Origin: Bacillus tuaregi
GTDB lineage: Bacteria; Bacillota; Bacilli; Bacillales; Cytobacillaceae
DNA: 64,000 nt
Direction of reading: 5' to 3'
NCBI RefSeq assembly: GCF_900104575.1
Contig: NZ_LT629731.1
Coordinates: 3,643,557-3,707,556 of the forward strand
The notes beneath the pieces are model-generated. The model made no database searches, was not told the DNA's origin, and worked only from the letters and a program-made list of their open reading frames with translations. How positions within the stretch are numbered: the first letter of the stretch is position 1; every line of letters begins with the position of its first letter. A program made the translations under genes and the position numbers. Shown one piece after another: positions 1 through 8,443 of this stretch.

Positions 1-1
1 T

Positions 2-1066
2 GTCAATTGGAGCGATGATGTAGTATCGAGATTAAAATACGACATGGCACCTGATGAGGTTTTCTTAGAATATCCTGAGTGGCGGGCAAAGGAACAGACG
101 TCTCTGGCGGAGAATGGAGCTGCCTTCATGTCCATCCTTTCTTCCAGCCCTGCCTTATTAAAAGGTGTTAATCCGGAAAGAATCGCTAATTACCAAAAGG
201 CAGCTGGTACTGCATTACAGCAATACCGCAAGTATGTTCAATCCGATAAAATTAGCTGGACCGTTATTGCCGCACCGTCTCAAGGCTGGGCAGATATGGT
301 ATTTCCTAATGAACCAGAGGAAACAAGAGTAGAGAAGCTTTGGGATGCCATCTTTACAACAGTGAGAGTCGAGACAGAGGACCCGATTGCTGCGTGGAAG
401 CAGCATGATGAAACCTTACATAAAAAAGTAGACTATTTAAATGCCAAGAAATATAAGAAGCTCCACTATACTGCTCCTGGAACCGATTTAACCATCGAGC
501 TCCCAAACAAGCATATCTGGTGTGGAGCAGGCAGCATTAATGAAAAGGGCTTTGAATTCATGGCCAATATGCCGACAGAAGAGGTATTTACCGTACCCGT
601 CAAAACAGGAGTAAATGGAACGGTTTCAAGTACAAAACCATTAAGCTATGGCGGTAACATCATTGATGAATTTATGTTAACTTTTGAAAATGGAAAAATC
701 ATTGATGTTAAGGCGAAGGAAGGCGAGGATATTTTAAAGCAACTTGTTGCTACAGATGAAGGATCTCATTATTTAGGTGAAGTAGCACTTGTGCCTTATC
801 ACTCACCTATTTCAGAATCAAATATCCTGTTTTTCAACACATTATTTGATGAAAATGCTTCTAACCACTTGGCTATCGGAAGCGCTTATGCTTTTTGTAT
901 TGAAGGCGGCAAAACGATGTCACAGGACGAATTGCAAGAAAACGGCTTAAATCAAAGTATTACACATGTAGACTTTATGATTGGCTCAGACAAAATGGAC
1001 ATTGACGGAATTACAGAGGACGGGAAGGTTGAACCTGTATTTAGAAACGGTAACTGGGCTTTTTAA
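2..1066 (+). CDS. ampS: M29 family aminopeptidase (AmpS-like), 5' end cut by window
   Basis: This is a metal-dependent cytosolic aminopeptidase of peptidase family M29, which removes N-terminal residues from peptides. The reading frame is open to the left edge: codons before the first in-frame ATG at 44 read VNWSDDVVSRLKYDM, which continues family-like sequence, so the true start lies outside the window. The visible 354 residues compare with about 410 for the family, so roughly 55 are missing. The region with EGSHYLGEVALVPYHSP and the later THVDFMIGS supplies the Glu, His and Asp residues expected as ligands of the two-metal site. The gene is followed at about 100 nt by acyP on the same strand. 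The family assignment is strong; substrate preference cannot be read from sequence. Confidence 0.9.
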   Translation, partial: VNWSDDVVSRLKYDMAPDEVFLEYPEWRAKEQTSLAENGAAFMSILSSSPALLKGVNPERIANYQKAAGTALQQYRKYVQSDKISWTVIAAPSQGWADMVFPNEPEETRVEKLWDAIFTTVRVETEDPIAAWKQHDETLHKKVDYLNAKKYKKLHYTAPGTDLTIELPNKHIWCGAGSINEKGFEFMANMPTEEVFTVPVKTGVNGTVSSTKPLSYGGNIIDEFMLTFENGKIIDVKAKEGEDILKQLVATDEGSHYLGEVALVPYHSPISESNILFFNTLFDENASNHLAIGSAYAFCIEGGKTMSQDELQENGLNQSITHVDFMIGSDKMDIDGITEDGKVEPVFRNGNWAF

Positions 1067-1171
1067 AGAAGATAACTTTCCTCAAGTAAAAAAGCAGTTT
1101 GTATATTGCATCACATGCCGATTTATGGGAGGATAGGAGTAAGAGCGCAAAAGTTAACCGGAGGGGTAAGA

Positions 1172-1444
1172 ATGATCCAGTTGCATATTATTGTATCTGG
1201 AAAAGTACAGGGCGTAGGCTATCGTTACTTTTCACAAATGAAAGCTGTCCAATATGGAGTAACAGGTTGGGCAAAAAACTTAGCTGATGATTCAGTAGAA
1301 ATTATAGCTGTAGGGAGTAAGGACCAGCTTGATCCATTCGTAGAGGAACTTCGTATTGGCAACCCCTTTTCAAAAATTACTGATATGGAAATAACAGAAA
1401 GCGAAGTCACTGAGAACTTTCATTCATTTACTATTAAATATTAA
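1172..1444 (+). CDS. acyP: Acylphosphatase
   Basis: This small cytosolic enzyme (90 aa) hydrolyses acyl phosphates such as acetyl phosphate and 1,3-bisphosphoglycerate. The family signature VQGVGYR near residue 14 provides the phosphate-binding Arg, and GWAKNLADD provides the catalytic Asn. An upstream ATG at 1106 would add 22 residues with no family counterpart. The ATG at 1172 has a GGAGGGG ribosome binding site at proper spacing and gives the usual length of about 90 aa, so it was chosen. A good Rho-independent terminator follows at 1488. Confidence 0.93.
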   Translation: MIQLHIIVSGKVQGVGYRYFSQMKAVQYGVTGWAKNLADDSVEIIAVGSKDQLDPFVEELRIGNPFSKITDMEITESEVTENFHSFTIKY

Positions 1445-1487
1445 TCGAAAGAAATGGGATTTAAAATAACCGTATAACTATAAGGAA

Positions 1488-1527
1488 GTCTGTGATATCT
1501 TTTTTCATAAATATCACAGGCTTTTTT
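1488..1527 (+). terminator. Rho-independent terminator after acyP
   Basis: An 11-bp stem (1488-1498 with 1511-1521, core CTGTGATAT/ATATCACAG) is followed by a run of six T. It separates acyP from mscL. Confidence 0.85.
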
Positions 1528-1573
1528 AATGAATATTAATACTAGCTAAAAATAAAAGGAGTGGAAATTCGAG

Positions 1574-1984
1574 ATGTGGTCTGAATTCAAAAAATTTGCC
1601 TTAAAGGGAAATGTATTAGATTTAGCCGTCGGCGTTATCATTGGTGGTGCCTTTGGAAAAATAGTCTCCTCTCTTGTCGAGGACTTAATCATGCCGCTTG
1701 TGGGGATTTTACTTGGAGGTGTAGATTTCTCAAAGCTCGAATATACCTTCATTGACGTCAATATAAAATATGGAGCCTTTCTGCAAACTGTAGTTGATTT
1801 TTTCATTATCTCTCTCTCGATTTTTCTCTTTATTCGCTTTCTGAGCCGCTTCAAGAAAAAGGAAGAAGCTACCGAGGCTGCACCTGTCATTGACAAAACA
1901 GAGGAATTATTAGCTGAAATTCGAGACTTACTTAAGGAGAACCAAGCGATAATATCCCGAACAGACGAAAAACATGAATCATAA
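1574..1984 (+). CDS. mscL: Large-conductance mechanosensitive channel MscL
   Basis: This inner-membrane homopentameric channel opens under membrane tension to release solutes during hypo-osmotic shock. The 136-aa protein shows the family pattern: an amphipathic N-terminus ([19 protein letters not shown]), a glycine-rich TM1 ([12 protein letters not shown]), a short extracellular loop, TM2 ([15 protein letters not shown]) and a charged C-terminal helix that forms the cytoplasmic bundle. A ribosome binding site AAAGGAGTGG sits just before the ATG. It is a single-gene unit between two terminators and converges with the thioesterase gene. Confidence 0.96.
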   Translation: MWSEFKKFALKGNVLDLAVGVIIGGAFGKIVSSLVEDLIMPLVGILLGGVDFSKLEYTFIDVNIKYGAFLQTVVDFFIISLSIFLFIRFLSRFKKKEEATEAAPVIDKTEELLAEIRDLLKENQAIISRTDEKHES

Positions 1985-2037
1985 TAAAAAGAGCATTAAG
2001 GTGACTGTACTACAGTCTCTTTAATGCTCTTTTTATT
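1983..2037. terminator. Bidirectional terminator between mscL and thioesterase gene
   Basis: A 17-bp stem (1983-1999 with 2021-2037) with AAAAAGAGCATTAA and its complement has A/T tracts on both outer sides, so it can end transcription of the convergent genes from either direction. Confidence 0.88.
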
Positions 2038-2563
2038 ATTCAGCTCTGTTTGACCACGGATAGGTCGTTCCAAATCGTTTAGCTCGTTCTTCACTATCTT
2101 TTCTTCTCTTTTTACGTATTTCCAGTCTTTCCTTTGCGGTTTCGTGTAAATGCTTTTCTTCCTCTGTCTGAGGAATAACCTGAGGGACCTCAGACGGTTT
2201 ACCAGCTTCATCAAGTGCAACAAAGGTTAGAAAGGAAACGGCACATACATGTCTCTCACCACTCACAATATTTTCAGAAACAACCTTTACGAATACCTCC
2301 ATAGATGTTCTGCCTGTATAAGTTACGTATGCTTCTAGACAAACTGAATTTCCTTCGTGAATAGGATAGAGAAAATCAACTGAATCACTCGATGCAGTCA
2401 CAACCGGCTTACGAGCATGACGCATTGCTGCAATAGCAGAAATATCATCAATGTATGCCATCAGCTTTCCACCAAACATCGTTCCGTGTATGTTTGTATC
2501 AGGAGGTGAAACAAGACTCGTTTTTACTGCTAATGATTCGCAACAATATTTACCATTTTCCAT
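2036..2563 (-). CDS. Hotdog-fold acyl-CoA thioesterase (YkhA-like)
   Basis: This is a cytosolic acyl-CoA hydrolase of the hotdog family, closely resembling B. subtilis YkhA. The motif LVSPPDTNIHGTMFGGKLMAYID carries the family's N/G/D active-site region, and SSDSVDFLYPIHEGN and GRTSMEVFVKV are typical of the fold. The C-terminus is a charged tail rich in Lys and Arg. A start at 2605 is possible, but ATG 2563 has an AAGGAG site 8 nt upstream and gives 175 aa, close to the family length. The in vivo acyl-CoA substrate is unknown. It converges on mscL. Confidence 0.88.
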   Translation of the reverse strand: MENGKYCCESLAVKTSLVSPPDTNIHGTMFGGKLMAYIDDISAIAAMRHARKPVVTASSDSVDFLYPIHEGNSVCLEAYVTYTGRTSMEVFVKVVSENIVSGERHVCAVSFLTFVALDEAGKPSEVPQVIPQTEEEKHLHETAKERLEIRKKRRKDSEERAKRFGTTYPWSNRAE

Positions 2564-2684
2564 ATTAAGTGCTCCTTTTAGTTCGTATGTATTTCTTTCA
2601 ATCATACCAAACTCTATCGGAATACAAAATATGGGGAAATACCTAGTCTAAAATTTATTTGCATAATAACATATAATTCCAGTC

Positions 2685-3233
2685 TTAACTCAATAAAATG
2701 ACCTTTTTACGCAATTGATCTTTTGCACGTTTCATCCTGGTTTTCACCGTTGATAAGGGAAGCCTTTTCTGGTCACTAATCTCAGCCAGTGACCAGCCGC
2801 AAAAGTAATATAAAAACAGCGGCTCCTGATATCTTTCCGGCAGCTCACGAATTGCCTTAACTAGTATCTCCTTAACATATTTATGAAAAAATCTTTCTTC
2901 AGGTGCATGTGGCTGATGATGCTCTTGCTGATAATACAAATGAACCTTTTCTTCCCAAAATGCTTTTATTGATATTTCCTTCCGCCAATAATCACGACAT
3001 TTGTTTATCGCGATTTTACAAAGCCAGCTTTTAACCTTTGCTGTATTTTTTAATGAAGAAAAGCCTACATATGCTGATAGCATCACTTCTTGATAAAGAT
3101 CCTCTGCTAATTCCCTCTGTCCAACTATTGAGTAAAGATATCTAAAAACGCCTACTCCATAATCTCGAACGATTTCTTCAAACTCCATCTTCCTACCAGC
3201 ATCGACAACAGGCAGTGTCAGCATTGGATTCAA
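2685..3233 (-). CDS. ECF-type RNA polymerase sigma factor, no adjacent anti-sigma gene
   Basis: This sigma-70 family protein of extracytoplasmic-function type has 182 aa. Region 2 is around residues 20-90, with AEDLYQEVMLSAY and WLCKIAINKCRDYWRK (the -10 recognition helix). Region 4 is around 125-178, with LPERYQEPLFLYYFCGWSLAEIS and STVKTRMKRAKDQLRKK (helix-turn-helix for the -35). The start is TTG at 3233, 7 nt after a GAGGAGG site; ATG 3224 is an alternative. ECF factors are usually followed by a membrane anti-sigma gene. Here the next gene downstream is the thioesterase on the same strand with no anti-sigma domain, so control must come from elsewhere. The regulon is unknown. Confidence 0.85.
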   Translation of the reverse strand: MNPMLTLPVVDAGRKMEFEEIVRDYGVGVFRYLYSIVGQRELAEDLYQEVMLSAYVGFSSLKNTAKVKSWLCKIAINKCRDYWRKEISIKAFWEEKVHLYYQQEHHQPHAPEERFFHKYVKEILVKAIRELPERYQEPLFLYYFCGWSLAEISDQKRLPLSTVKTRMKRAKDQLRKKVILLS

Positions 3234-3348
3234 CCTTCCGCCTCCTCGTATAGATTCATTCCTATTTGCGTTTCTCTATCGAATAAAATTAGTTATTCTC
3301 ATTAATTAGACGTAAATTATCCTGTTCCTTCCTAAAAAGAAAAATATT

Positions 3349-4680
3349 TCAGGAAGACTTTACTCGACTAAGCGGTAGCATGAAAACAGAGACACCGATT
3401 TTTTTACATACCGCAACGTAATGCAGCAAGGTTAATAATATCGCTTCTGTATTAATGCCAATAATCACTCCGTCCATCTGAAAGCTTGCCTTCGAGCCAA
3501 GGAAATAGATGATGAGAAAGGCTGTAATGGTTGCCCAAACGGCATGTAAAAAGGCTTCCTTCATTAATCCAAGACCTATTAGGTAAGCCTGAAGGGGCAA
3601 GACAAAAAAACGGAAAAGAAAGCATGGCCATAATAGCTGCAAATAACGAGCAGCACCTGTAGAGTGAAAGAAGGTTGTGGTTAATGGTTCAGCAAAGAAA
3701 TAGCATACGAGGACAGCCGGTATTCCATAAGCAAAGGTTCCCAGCATCACCTGCTTAAGCAGCTTTTGCAGGTAGGCTGTATTCCTTTCTGCATTTGCTT
3801 TTGATATCGTCGGTATCAGCATAATCAATAAGGAATGTGAAATAAAAGTTGGAAAGGAACCAATCACCATCGCGATTCCTGCTACCATACCAAACTGCTC
3901 TGTCGCGATATCCTTGCTGACACCTGCATAAAACAGCGCCCCTGTAATTAAGAATGGCTCTAATGCAGAAGTAAAGGCATGAAAAACCCTTAGAGCTGTT
4001 GTTGGGACAGATACTTCCATTAAATTTTTCATAACCACTTTACTATGAAGCCTTTTGGACGGTTGTTTTTTCATATAGTGGTACTGAACCATGAATACAT
4101 GGAATAAATAGACAAAAACAACAAGGTCGCTACCAATAAGCGTACAAAAGGCAATTAGCACTGCGGCTTTAATCTCAAAATCAAAAAGATGGAATAAGTA
4201 AACCAGTAAGAGAAGCTGCACTAATTTCCGCAGAAAGTTAGAAAGAGCAATTTTTCCCATATCTGATTTCCCCATAAAATAACCTCTGGCAATTGAGGTG
4301 AAGGAGACAATCGGTATGAGAATCAGAACCAACCACCTGAAGATAGGGTGGTACTGATCAAATGCAGGGACGAATGGTAGAATGATAGATACTACTACCA
4401 TTAAGATGGCAGTCATCATTATGGTCCATTTTAGAACATGACTTAACATGCTTTGATGAATTCTTTTGTCCCGTTCCGCAATAAACTTTGAAATGGAGAC
4501 AGGCATCTCAAAGCTGGCAAGAAGGACAATTAAAAAGACGGTCGGCAGGATGGCCATATACATACCGAGTCCTTTTTCACCCAGCTCCCTGGCCAAAACC
4601 ATATTAATAATAAATTCCACGACTTCTCCAATACAGGCTGCAGCAATAAGTAAAAGAGTTCCTTTAAAAAATGAATTCAT
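3349..4680 (-). CDS. SpoVB/YkvU-like MOP-superfamily flippase
   Basis: This polytopic membrane protein (444 aa, about 12-14 hydrophobic segments) belongs to the polysaccharide/lipid flippase branch of the MOP superfamily, which moves lipid-linked cell-envelope precursors. Its length equals that of B. subtilis YkvU rather than the longer SpoVB (about 520 aa). An early RELGEKGLGMYMAILP and GYFMGKSDMGKIALS are typical of SpoVB-type proteins. ATG 4680 has AAAGGAG upstream; a longer frame back to 4818 would run into the preceding terminator and was rejected. A sporulation role is inferred from relatives, not from regulatory signals seen here. Confidence 0.82.
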   Translation of the reverse strand: MNSFFKGTLLLIAAACIGEVVEFIINMVLARELGEKGLGMYMAILPTVFLIVLLASFEMPVSISKFIAERDKRIHQSMLSHVLKWTIMMTAILMVVVSIILPFVPAFDQYHPIFRWLVLILIPIVSFTSIARGYFMGKSDMGKIALSNFLRKLVQLLLLVYLFHLFDFEIKAAVLIAFCTLIGSDLVVFVYLFHVFMVQYHYMKKQPSKRLHSKVVMKNLMEVSVPTTALRVFHAFTSALEPFLITGALFYAGVSKDIATEQFGMVAGIAMVIGSFPTFISHSLLIMLIPTISKANAERNTAYLQKLLKQVMLGTFAYGIPAVLVCYFFAEPLTTTFFHSTGAARYLQLLWPCFLFRFFVLPLQAYLIGLGLMKEAFLHAVWATITAFLIIYFLGSKASFQMDGVIIGINTEAILLTLLHYVAVCKKIGVSVFMLPLSRVKSS

Positions 4681-4817
4681 ACGCCTCTCCTTTATTCTAA
4701 TTCCAATATTGGAATATCCCACACCTGTTTTAGGAAACTGATATTCTATACAGCATATGAGACAAGTCCTCAGGATATTAATAAGAAGCGAAGGAGAATA
4801 AAATAATTGCTGAAACA

Positions 4818-4856
4818 CAAAAAGACTCGCATACGAGAATCTTTCCTATGCGAGTC
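4818..4856 (-). terminator. Terminator of the nosDLYF operon
   Basis: A 10-bp stem GACTCGCATA/TATGCGAGTC (4824-4833 with 4847-4856) has T residues following on the minus strand (A tract at 4819-4823). It lies just after the nosF-like stop codon. Confidence 0.85.
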
Positions 4857-4873
4857 CATATGTTTACTGCTTT

Positions 4874-5572
4874 TTATACTACTCGTTGAAGCTTAAGGAG
4901 CTCCATAACTACTTCTTCCTTCGATGTAAGCTCTGTCAGCTGCTCCATGACTTTTCCAGCCTTCATAAAGAGGATACGGTCAGCTGTTTCAGCGGCGACA
5001 TCCATCATATGGGTTGAAAAAATGACGATTGTTCCACTATTTTTAATGGCTTTGATATGCTGTACAAAGGCATTTACCCAATAGGGATCAAGTCCATTTG
5101 TCGGCTCATCGAGGAGAAGTAGTGCTGGCTTACCCAACCAGGCCTGACCAAACAGGAGACGCTGGCGCATCCCTTTTGACAATCCTGTTATTCGGTAATT
5201 GCGCTGCTCTTCTAAGCCTACTAACGCAAGTACCTCCTCAACTCTTTTTTTATTGATTTTTCGTAACGATGCATAAAACAAAAGGAACTCTCTTACTGTC
5301 ATGGTAGGATCTGCGAGAAAATCATCCGGCATGTAGCCGATTTGCTCTACATACGACCTTCGATGGCTCTCTAGGCTGATGCCATTTAACGACACAGTCC
5401 CACTCGACGGCGCTAATATCCCAGCAATAATAGAAAGAAGCGTACTTTTCCCAGCTCCGTTTCCACCACTTAACACAATACATTCGCCTTTATTAGCCGT
5501 CAGCGATAACGGTTCTAGCACCTGTTTCTTCTTATAGTTCTTAGATATATTCTGCAATTCAAGCTGATTCAT
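4874..5572 (-). CDS. nosF: ABC transporter ATPase, NosF-like
   Basis: This is the cytoplasmic ATPase of an ABC system that pairs with the NosY-like permease. In nitrous oxide reductase clusters NosFYD supports assembly of the copper-sulfide centre. The 232 aa contain Walker A GGNGAGKST, signature LSKGMRQRL (K in place of the usual second residue of LSGGQ), Walker B ALLLLDEPT and the H-loop FSTHMMD. ATG 5572 has AAAGGAG upstream and overlaps the permease stop as ATGA, so the two are translationally coupled. It is the last gene of the operon. The Nos assignment rests mainly on the nosL/nosD neighbours; on its own it is a generic CcmA/NosF-type ATPase. Confidence 0.82.
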   Translation of the reverse strand: MNQLELQNISKNYKKKQVLEPLSLTANKGECIVLSGGNGAGKSTLLSIIAGILAPSSGTVSLNGISLESHRRSYVEQIGYMPDDFLADPTMTVREFLLFYASLRKINKKRVEEVLALVGLEEQRNYRITGLSKGMRQRLLFGQAWLGKPALLLLDEPTNGLDPYWVNAFVQHIKAIKNSGTIVIFSTHMMDVAAETADRILFMKAGKVMEQLTELTSKEEVVMELLKLQRVV

Positions 5573-6381
5573 AAAGCCTTTCTCCTTTCCAGTCGCCACG
5601 CTGAAAGGAAGAGCAATAGTCCCGAAAATAATAATAAATAGAGAATAAGGATCGGAACAGCCATATCCTTTTTCAAAAATGTGACAAGCATATCATAGGC
5701 CTGACCGAAAACAGAGCCTCCGTCCATTTGGACAACAAAAACGACACGAAGCAATTCAGCCGGATTCACCCATAATAACCCGTGCATAACCGGTGAAATC
5801 ATCGTATAGGGAACAAGATTCAGCACGCTGATTAACGCTGTCGGCCAAATCATAATCAAGACAAACCAAATGGCGACTGAACCTGCAAGAGCCTGCCATC
5901 TGCTTTTTGAAAAAGAGCCCATTACAACACCTATTACTAAAAAAACTGCAAGTAATAGAAGTGCAAATACATAAACGGCCAGTATCCATTTCAGACCGAT
6001 ACTAATTTGAAAAACTAGTGCTAGTGTAAGACTAATGCCAAAGCTTAATGTAAAGATAATAGTTTGTGCCATTAATTGCCCAAGCGTCTTGCCAACTAGA
6101 AAAGAAAACGATGAGATAGGATAAGTGGTTAATAGCTTCCATTGTCCGTTTTCCTTTTCGGAGGCCACCGCGAATGAGCCGATAATCAGCATAAACAACG
6201 GCAGCAAATAGAGCAGTAGATTAACAGCTGCACCGGTAATATTTGTATAGCTTGTAACGGCAGGCGAATTTTTAACCAACATAAAGATCAAAAGCAGTAC
6301 GAAGGTCCATAAAAAAAGAAATACATAAGAGGTTTTTTGACGTAGTGTCATTCTCCATTCAAATCTCCCAATTGTCCACAT
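5569..6381 (-). CDS. nosY: ABC-2 type permease, NosY-like
   Basis: This membrane subunit (270 aa, about six TM segments) partners the adjacent ATPase. After TM1 there is a loop, then TM2 (LLLYLLPLFMLIIGSFAVASEKENGQWKLL), where the sequence SEKENGQWKLLTTYPIS is typical of NosY/ABC-2 permeases (cytoplasmic coupling region). Four further hydrophobic stretches follow. It overlaps nosF by 4 nt and follows nosL after a gap of 66 nt that contains a hairpin (6412-6443). It is assigned to the Nos group by operon context. Confidence 0.8.
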   Translation of the reverse strand: MWTIGRFEWRMTLRQKTSYVFLFLWTFVLLLIFMLVKNSPAVTSYTNITGAAVNLLLYLLPLFMLIIGSFAVASEKENGQWKLLTTYPISSFSFLVGKTLGQLMAQTIIFTLSFGISLTLALVFQISIGLKWILAVYVFALLLLAVFLVIGVVMGSFSKSRWQALAGSVAIWFVLIMIWPTALISVLNLVPYTMISPVMHGLLWVNPAELLRVVFVVQMDGGSVFGQAYDMLVTFLKKDMAVPILILYLLLFSGLLLFLSAWRLERRKAL

Positions 6382-6411
6382 ACCATACCCTCATTTCAAC
6401 AAAGAGTTCCA

Positions 6412-6443
6412 GGCATTCTCATCCCCTTAGTGGTGAGAGTGCT
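6412..6443 (-). other. Intra-operon hairpin between nosL and nosY
   Basis: A stem of 10 pairs (6412-6421 with 6434-6443, about AGCACTCTCA/TGAGAATGCC on the minus strand) lacks a following T run, so it is more likely an mRNA processing or stability element than a terminator. Confidence 0.4.
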
Positions 6444-6447
6444 CCAT

Positions 6448-6999
6448 TCATTCACTATCATGATGAGATTCTTCAGCTTCCCCATGATCATGAGAATGCT
6501 CAGAAGCTCCTGCTCCCATTTCCTCTTTTATCTTCATCATCATGTCATTATTCATGTCCCATTGGTGATTGTCGAGTTCAGCACTTGTCATCACCTGCGC
6601 ATTAATTTCACTAGCAAAATCCGTAGCTTTTTGTTCATTTGCAAAGGAAATGACGTTATAAGCCATTGGTGTTTTGATGGACTCATCATAAACATAATAA
6701 GCGTCTTCTAAAAGAATCCATTCTTTTGTTTCATAATCACGGACAAATTGTGCAGCTACTTTCTGGTCTTTATTTTCCTTCACCCATAAAGCCATACAGC
6801 CAATATCATCAAAGGTATGGGTTTTTCCATTTTCTAGCGTTAACTGTGTCGCAAATTGATCATCTACGACAGACATATGACATTGGATACATTTATCATT
6901 TTTTTCATCAATTGCTCTCGGCTCTATCTCCTTAGACCCGCACCCTGAAATAATGAATAATAGCACTCCTGACAAACATATGAGCAATAATTTTTTCAC
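6448..6999 (-). CDS. nosL: NosL-family copper-binding lipoprotein
   Basis: This exported lipoprotein (183-aa precursor) is of the NosL family, a Cu(I) chaperone for NosZ maturation. The start GTG 6999 follows a GGGAGGAAGG site and overlaps the nosD stop (GTGA). The signal peptide KKLLLICLSGVLLFIISGC ends in lipobox ISGC. The family motif CIQCHMSVVDDQFATQ supplies Cys and Met ligands. The C-terminus is rich in His, Asp and Glu (SEHSHDHGEAEESHHDSE), a likely extra metal-binding tail. It lies between nosD and nosY. No nosZ is present nearby, so the client copper protein is unknown. Confidence 0.9.
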   Translation of the reverse strand: MKKLLLICLSGVLLFIISGCGSKEIEPRAIDEKNDKCIQCHMSVVDDQFATQLTLENGKTHTFDDIGCMALWVKENKDQKVAAQFVRDYETKEWILLEDAYYVYDESIKTPMAYNVISFANEQKATDFASEINAQVMTSAELDNHQWDMNNDMMMKIKEEMGAGASEHSHDHGEAEESHHDSE

Positions 7000-8276
7000 A
7001 AAGCCTTCCTCCCCCATAAGAAATAAAACAAACTGACTAATAGCATCGTCAGACTCACTAGCCACAACCACCCAACCGACACCGCTTCCGGCTCTAACGC
7101 TTTGGTAGCAGTCATTTTTGGTGAATCATCTCGCAATAAAGCTTCCTCCTGACTTTTCAACAGCTTTTGCAGCACAAGCATTCCCGGTGCATGAAAAAAC
7201 AGTTGAAATTCAGGGGCAGAGTTTGTAATCGATAAAAAGTAAGGATCTGAGGTGTATGGGATCATGCTTACTCCATTTCCCTCTGCATCTAACTTCATCG
7301 AGGAGTCCCAATAGTTCTCATAAATATGATTATCCTGACTGTTAACAGCTTGTGAGTCATATACATTTCCAATCATACTGTTATCTCTTATTTCATTTTC
7401 ATGGAACTCCCTTAATTGCATCCCGATAAAGTTTTGAGCAACTAGATTGTTTTCAAGCAGATTTTGATTAGAGGTATCTAAGAATAATCCGACCCGGTTA
7501 TAGCTGATATTATTATTTCTAATTACGGCATTGTAAGTATCGTATAACAGCAGTCCCTGAGCGTGAACATTTTCATTATTGGAAACCAATTGATTATCCT
7601 CTACCACCGTATCCTTTGTACTCATAATCATGGCTCCAGTCGTGTTTTCACTGGAATGATTCCCCTTCAGGACATTGCCGTTAGAAAACATAAGATGGTA
7701 CCCATAACGTGCATGTGTAGCCTTATTTTCAATCAATTGATTGCCATGGCTGTTCTCAAGATAGATTCCATCATAGACTTTATCAATGGTAGTATTGGTT
7801 ATCAGATTATCTGAGGATTTCCAAAGGTCAATCCCATTTTCATTTCCTTGCCCCTTAATCACTACACTGGAAATGGACGTTGCAAACGCTTCATCCAATT
7901 TAATTCCAAATTGTACGGTGTTAATTCGAATATTATCTAAAGTATGATCCGCCCCTTTTATAAAAATAGCTGCTGCTCCCCCAGTAGCATTGCAGCTTTC
8001 AACCTGTAGATTCTTAAGTGTAACTCCATTCCCGTTCATTGTGATAACCGCTTCATCTGTACAGTTTGAAATGATGGTCCTAGCTGTCCCTTCAATTGTG
8101 ATTGGCTTCGTTAACAACAGAGACTCTTCATATACGCCATCATCCAACACAAGCTTCCCGCCACTTGGTGTTGCATCAATTTGTTCCTGCAGACCTTCTG
8201 CCGACGCCGCAACTGCGGGAACTGATAGAAAAGTCAGCAAAAGCATACCAAAAAACAAGAGGTTCCATCTCGTCAC
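6996..8276 (-). CDS. nosD: NosD-like right-handed beta-helix protein
   Basis: This exported protein (426 aa) has a Sec signal peptide (LLFFGMLLLTFLSVPAVAASA), a long parallel beta-helix of degenerate repeats with N at regular spacing (for example NQLIENKATHARYGYHLMFS, DNQLVSNNENVHAQG), and a C-terminal membrane anchor (LWLVSLTMLLVSLFYFLW) followed by GRKAL. This is the NosD architecture. NosD works outside the membrane with NosFY in copper-centre assembly. Translation starts at GTG 8276 with AAGGGGATGA upstream. First gene of the D-L-Y-F operon. Confidence 0.88.
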   Translation of the reverse strand: MTRWNLLFFGMLLLTFLSVPAVAASAEGLQEQIDATPSGGKLVLDDGVYEESLLLTKPITIEGTARTIISNCTDEAVITMNGNGVTLKNLQVESCNATGGAAAIFIKGADHTLDNIRINTVQFGIKLDEAFATSISSVVIKGQGNENGIDLWKSSDNLITNTTIDKVYDGIYLENSHGNQLIENKATHARYGYHLMFSNGNVLKGNHSSENTTGAMIMSTKDTVVEDNQLVSNNENVHAQGLLLYDTYNAVIRNNNISYNRVGLFLDTSNQNLLENNLVAQNFIGMQLREFHENEIRDNSMIGNVYDSQAVNSQDNHIYENYWDSSMKLDAEGNGVSMIPYTSDPYFLSITNSAPEFQLFFHAPGMLVLQKLLKSQEEALLRDDSPKMTATKALEPEAVSVGWLWLVSLTMLLVSLFYFLWGRKAL

Positions 8277-8304
8277 TAGCTCATCCCCTTAAGAAATGTT
8301 AACC

Positions 8305-8342
8305 AGTATAACTGTATCAACTACTTGTGTGAAAATTGTGAA
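8305..8342 (-). promoter_or_regulatory. Candidate nosD promoter with tandem TGTGAA elements
   Basis: On the minus strand TTCACA (8328-8333) and TATACT (8305-8310) are 17 nt apart, a good sigma-A match. The -35 is itself one of two TGTGAA motifs (plus strand, 8328-8333 and 8337-8342, 9-bp period). Such half sites recall ResD or Fnr targets, but no complete Fnr palindrome is present. Confidence 0.5.
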
Positions 8343-8382
8343 ATATGTATGCAAATTTATCTACTAAACGTAAAACAAATAA

Positions 8383-8443
8383 AAACCCGGTGCCTGACAC
8401 CCTAAAAAGACAGAAGCGCTTTAGGGTGTCAGGCACCGGGTTT
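8383..8443. terminator. Perfect 24-bp inverted repeat acting as nas operon terminator
   Basis: A perfect 24-bp stem (8383-8406 with 8420-8443, core GGTGCCTGACACCC) and a 13-nt loop end in T-rich sequence on the minus strand and overlap the sirC stop codon. The GGTGCCTGACACC core recurs at 55048-55107, so this terminator belongs to a dispersed repeat family. Confidence 0.85.

Noticed and set aside
1099-1287. 62-aa frame overlapping the acylphosphatase start
   Set aside because: It is in another frame of acyP, without ribosome binding site or family features.
4874-8276. A novel transporter operon unrelated to nos genes
   Set aside because: NosL (CIQCHMS motif) and NosD (beta-helix with C-terminal anchor) are specific enough to fix the identity.
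8326-8350. Fnr box upstream of nosD
   Set aside because: Only direct TGTGAA half sites are present; no TGTGA-N6-TCACA palindrome, unlike the exact one before nasD.
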